NCBI GenBank assembly: GCA_002373085.1
Contig: DFJP01000034.1
Span: 1-7,038, forward strand
Source: Caryophanales bacterium UBA3668
GTDB taxonomy: Bacteria; Bacillota_I; Bacilli_A; RFN20; CAG-826
DNA: 7,038 nt
Reading direction: 5' to 3'
In this document: positions 5,793-7,038 of the stretch, one piece after another
Layout of the letters: each line of letters opens with the position of its first letter
How positions within the stretch are numbered: position 1 is the stretch's first letter
The notes under the pieces: generated by a model
Databases searched by the model: none
Told to the model about the DNA's origin: nothing
The model's input: only the letters and a program-made list of their open reading frames with translations
Translations under genes and position numbers: made by a program

Positions 5793-6278
5793 ATGGCCCG
5801 TTTACAAAGTGCTGCGGTTAAACAAATCACCGAAATTGTTAACCGCTACAAAAACGAAGGAACCCCATTAATGATGATCCTCTCAGACATTCAAAAGGAA
5901 TATGGTTACATTCCTCTAGAAGTCCAAGAGTTAGTCTCTAGCTTAACTGGTATCCCAGTGAGTGAAATCTATGGTGTTGTTACCTTCTATTCATTTTTCT
6001 CACTAACACCTAAAGGAAAATATGTTGTTGGTGTCTGTTTAGGAACAGCGTGTTATGTTAAAGGTTCCCAACTTGTCTTAGATAAGTTTGAAGAACTCTT
6101 AGGCATCAAACCAGGTGAAACAAGCAAAGATGGCTTATTCACATTAGACGCCTTAAGATGTGTCGGTGCTTGTGCTATTGCTCCAGCCGTTAGCATCAAT
6201 GGTAAAGTCTATCCAATGGTTCAAGTTTCTCAAGTCTCTGGAATCATTAACGATATTAGAGCAAAGGAGGCTAAATAA
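5793..6278 (+). CDS. nuoE: NuoE/HydC-type [2Fe-2S] subunit of an NADH-linked oxidoreductase
   Basis: This 161-residue protein has the thioredoxin-like [2Fe-2S] fold of NuoE, HydC and HndA, the small electron-transfer subunit that partners a NuoF/HydB flavoprotein. The N-terminal helical part (1-60) contains the typical ILSDIQKEYGYIPLEV segment, followed by IYGVVTFYSFF at 59-69. The four cluster ligands are C82 and C87 (CLGTAC) and C123 and C127 (CVGAC). The chosen ATG lies 6 bases after AAGGAGG. An in-frame GTG at 5757 would add 12 unconserved residues, has no ribosome binding site and lies inside the leader hairpin, so it is rejected. The gene is first in the operon and nuoF starts 2 bases after its stop. 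Because no complex I genes are seen, a soluble hydrogenase or formate dehydrogenase complex is more likely than a respiratory one. Confidence 0.9.
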   Translation: MARLQSAAVKQITEIVNRYKNEGTPLMMILSDIQKEYGYIPLEVQELVSSLTGIPVSEIYGVVTFYSFFSLTPKGKYVVGVCLGTACYVKGSQLVLDKFEELLGIKPGETSKDGLFTLDALRCVGACAIAPAVSINGKVYPMVQVSQVSGIINDIRAKEAK

Positions 6279-6280
6279 TT

Positions 6281-7038
6281 ATGATTAAAATCACAACTCC
6301 TGAAGAATTAATTCACGCTCACGAAACTGAACATAACTGTTTAGATAAGAAATTCCACTGTGAAGAAGGCAAAAAAGCTATTGTCGTCTGTGGTGGTACA
6401 GGATGTTTATCTTCTAACTCCCAAGATTTGTTAGATAGATTAAATACCTTAATTAAAGAAAAGGGACTTGAAGATAAAGTTACCGCTAACATCGTTGGAT
6501 GCTTCGGATTCTGTTCACAAGGACCATTCGTTAAAGTCTTCCCAGAAGAAACCTTATACACAAAGGTCAAGGTTGAAGACGCTGATGAGATTATCGAAAA
6601 AGATATCATCGGTGGTGAAGTCGTCGAAAGATTATTATTCGTCGATCCACAAACCAAAGAAAAAGTTGCTAAACAACACGAAATCAACTTCTATAAATTA
6701 CAAAAAAGAGAAATCGCTTTAAAAGGCAATGCGGAAATTAATCCAGAAGATATTAATGAAGCAATCGGTGAAGGCGCCTTCTTAGCGTTAAACAAAGCTC
6801 TCCACATGACTCAACAAGAAGTCATTACCGAAGTCTTAAATAGTGGACTCCGTGGTAGAGGTGGCGCTGGCTTCCCAACTGGAAGAAAATGGCAATTTGC
6901 GTATGACGTTCAAAGCGATGAAAAATATGTCGTCTGTAATGGTGACGAAGGTGACCCAGGCGCATTCATGGACCGTTCAATTATCGAAGGTAACCCAATT
7001 AACGTTATCGAAGGTATGATGATTGAAGGCTACGCCAT
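6281..7038 (+). CDS. nuoF: NuoF/HydB-type NADH-binding flavoprotein, N-terminal part (runs off the window)
   Basis: The first 252 residues are present and the frame is open to the window end. Residues about 31-125 form an extra ferredoxin-like [2Fe-2S] domain with C37/C42 (CGGTGC) and C74/C78 (CFGFC). This domain is seen in HydB, HndC and formate dehydrogenase beta subunits but not in classical complex I NuoF. The flavoprotein core then begins, with GLRGRGGAGFPTGRKW at 189-204 (NADH/FMN glycine-rich loop) and CNGDEGDPGAFMDR at 219-232 (FMN site). Full-length relatives are about 600 residues and end in a [4Fe-4S] site plus ferredoxin domains, which are outside the window. The ATG follows an AAAGGAGG ribosome binding site at 6263-6270 in the last codons of nuoE. 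Together with NuoE it should form the NADH-oxidising module of an [FeFe] hydrogenase, possibly bifurcating. The catalytic partner is inferred, not seen. Confidence 0.9.
   Translation, partial: MIKITTPEELIHAHETEHNCLDKKFHCEEGKKAIVVCGGTGCLSSNSQDLLDRLNTLIKEKGLEDKVTANIVGCFGFCSQGPFVKVFPEETLYTKVKVEDADEIIEKDIIGGEVVERLLFVDPQTKEKVAKQHEINFYKLQKREIALKGNAEINPEDINEAIGEGAFLALNKALHMTQQEVITEVLNSGLRGRGGAGFPTGRKWQFAYDVQSDEKYVVCNGDEGDPGAFMDRSIIEGNPINVIEGMMIEGYA

Noticed and set aside
6319..6722. Open frames at 6319-6687 (-) and 6468-6722 (+)
   Set aside because: Both are out-of-frame shadows of the nuoF-type gene starting at 6281, whose cluster cysteines and flavin motifs are clear.

Overview
The window comes from an AT-rich, low-GC anaerobic bacterium. 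The gene content and codon use point to the Firmicutes/Tenericutes side (Erysipelotrichales, RF39-like or other Mollicutes-related Bacilli); this is an inference from gene content, not a placement. Tryptophan is encoded by TGG, all seven visible stop codons are TAA or TAG, and no gene reads through TGA, so nothing here requires the Mycoplasma code. Strong AGGAGG-type ribosome binding sites precede most genes. All genes lie on the + strand, packed with about 50-135 bases between transcription units and almost none within operons.

Region 1 (1-540) is the 3' end of a ribosomal protein operon: the last codons of rpoA (alpha subunit C-terminal domain), then rplQ (ribosomal protein L17), then a strong intrinsic terminator. 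Region 2 (540-3120) holds two single-gene units. The first is a QueT-family membrane protein, the substrate-binding component of an ECF transporter for a queuosine precursor. The second is a 648-residue protein with an alpha/beta-hydrolase-like N-terminal half that lacks the nucleophile serine and a GT4 glycosyltransferase C-terminal half resembling diacylglycerol glucosyltransferases. Both genes lack a ribosome binding site. Both have nearly identical promoters whose -10 element ends exactly 9 bases before the ATG, so both are predicted to be made from leaderless or near-leaderless mRNAs. The first of these promoters lies in the tail of the preceding terminator and the second overlaps the terminator hairpin itself.

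Region 3 (3121-5700) is the preT-preA operon. It encodes the two subunits of a bacterial NAD-dependent dihydropyrimidine dehydrogenase, which reduces uracil and thymine; the genes are 1 base apart and end at an intrinsic terminator. Region 4 (5701-7038) begins a redox operon. A recognisable promoter and a short leader with a 5'-terminal hairpin precede a NuoE/HydC-type [2Fe-2S] protein and the first 252 residues of a NuoF/HydB-type flavoprotein. The latter has an N-terminal ferredoxin-like domain, as in NADH-linked (often electron-bifurcating) [FeFe] hydrogenases; the hydrogenase or other catalytic subunit would lie beyond the window.

Most of the window is ordinary core and metabolic sequence. 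The two points most worth following are the pseudo-hydrolase/glycosyltransferase fusion and the matched pair of leaderless promoters. I see no CRISPR array, mobile element, tRNA or rRNA.
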